Below, piece by piece: positions 63,743 through 64,000 of a stretch of DNA of 64,000 nucleotides. The notes beneath the pieces are model-generated. The model did no database searches. It saw only the letters and a list, made by a program, of their open reading frames with translations, and was not told the origin of the DNA. Position numbers and translations under genes: made by a program. The DNA is from Salipaludibacillus daqingensis. Lineage in GTDB: Bacteria > Bacillota > Bacilli > Bacillales > Salisediminibacteriaceae. Numbering within the stretch: position 1 is the first letter of the stretch; the number at the start of each line of letters is the position of its first letter. The DNA lies in the NCBI RefSeq assembly GCF_029891575.1, contig NZ_JARZHF010000003.1:310001-374000 (forward strand), read 5' to 3'.

Positions 63743-63756
63743 AGTAAGCGCTTACA
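63743..63756. promoter_or_regulatory. cre site upstream of the aco promoter
   Basis: AGTAAGCGCTTACA matches 13 of 14 cre positions and contains the perfect dyad GTAAGCGCTTAC. It sits immediately 5' of the -24 element, where CcpA could block activator contact. Confidence 0.8.
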
Positions 63757-63784
63757 CCATTGATGTGCAACGATATCTCTTCAT

Positions 63785-63826
63785 AAAAAAATGAGACAAA
63801 ACGGGAGCCTGTCCCAATTTGTCTCA
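63785..63826 (-). terminator. Terminator of acoR
   Basis: TGAGACAAAACGGGA (63792-63806) and TCCCAATTTGTCTCA (63812-63826) pair with two mismatches; on the minus strand seven T follow. Confidence 0.9.
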
Positions 63827-63840
63827 AATCGTCTCATTAA

Positions 63841-64000
63841 TTATAGCTGGTACTTTTTCAACTTCCGATAAAACGTACTTCTCGGCATCGCCAACTTCTC
63901 AATCGCCTCTTGCACCCTCCCATTTGCTTCTTCTAACGCCTTTTGAATTTCTTTTTTCTCCATTTCTTCCCGAAACGTCAATAGCGTATCCGACACTTGC
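63841..64000 (-). CDS. acoR: C-terminus of sigma-54-dependent activator AcoR, N-terminus outside window
   Basis: The last 52 codons are present. They read as a Fis-type DNA-binding domain (EKKEIQKALEEANGRVQEA, then LAMPRSTFYRKLKKYQL and stop), the usual end of NtrC-family enhancer-binding proteins. Position upstream of acoA on the same strand, next to a sigma-54 promoter, matches the acoR arrangement known from other bacilli. The sensor and AAA+ parts lie beyond the edge. Confidence 0.88.
   Translation of the reverse strand, partial: QVSDTLLTFREEMEKKEIQKALEEANGRVQEAIEKLAMPRSTFYRKLKKYQL

Overview
The window is a low-GC Gram-positive chromosome segment, most likely from an aerobic Bacillaceae with a salt- or alkali-tolerant lifestyle. 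The evidence is strong purine-rich ribosome binding sites, perfect sigma-A promoters, CcpA-type cre sites, a perfect CIRCE element, a PlcR-like regulator, YesM/YesN-type sugar regulation, an acetoin dehydrogenase operon with a sigma-54 promoter, and very acidic exported proteins. The genus cannot be fixed from sequence reading alone. There are no rRNA or tRNA genes, insertion sequences or CRISPR arrays that I can see.

Layout. 1-4.5 kb: two exported nucleic-acid scavenging enzymes (a nuclease cut by the window edge and a 5'-nucleotidase) that share a duplicated N-terminal module. 5.3-8.1 kb: a Med/BMP-type ligand-binding protein followed by an orphan sporulation-kinase-like histidine kinase. 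8.5-10.3 kb: a PlcR-type TPR regulator diverging from a 42-residue exported peptide gene, then a small secreted membrane protein; this looks like an RRNPP quorum-sensing pair. 10.5-13.3 kb: PEP carboxylase. 13.7-25.5 kb: a broken doxX gene, an N-acetylglucosamine PTS transporter with a NagR-like operator, a TIM-barrel protein, an aldehyde dehydrogenase, an M42 peptidase, a cupin/HD-GYP protein with a second tiny exported peptide, a triple NlpC/P60 wall protein in which only the middle domain keeps its catalytic residues, two small membrane proteins and MscL. 25.7-27.6 kb: htpG behind a CIRCE element.

27.7-40.5 kb is a xylan/xylo-oligosaccharide locus: xylAB, divergent xylR with two xylO operators, a YesMN two-component system, an ABC importer without its own ATPase, a GH43 beta-xylosidase and a DUF624 protein. 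40.7-57.4 kb is a beta-1,3-glucan-type locus: an anchored GH16 glucanase, two paralogous binding proteins, two permeases, a large inverting glycoside phosphorylase (GH94/GH149/GH161 type), DUF624, a LacI repressor, a chemoreceptor, a GH1 beta-glucosidase and a ROK sugar kinase. Repeated copies of one palindrome, centred on CG and flanked by GAAA/TTTC, sit at four promoters here, so I infer one LacI regulon that covers depolymerisation, uptake, phosphorolysis, hydrolysis and chemotaxis.

57.5-64 kb holds 2,3-butanediol dehydrogenase and the acoA-acoB-acoC-lpdA acetoin dehydrogenase operon, read from a sigma-54 promoter next to a cre site, with the end of the acoR activator gene at the window edge.
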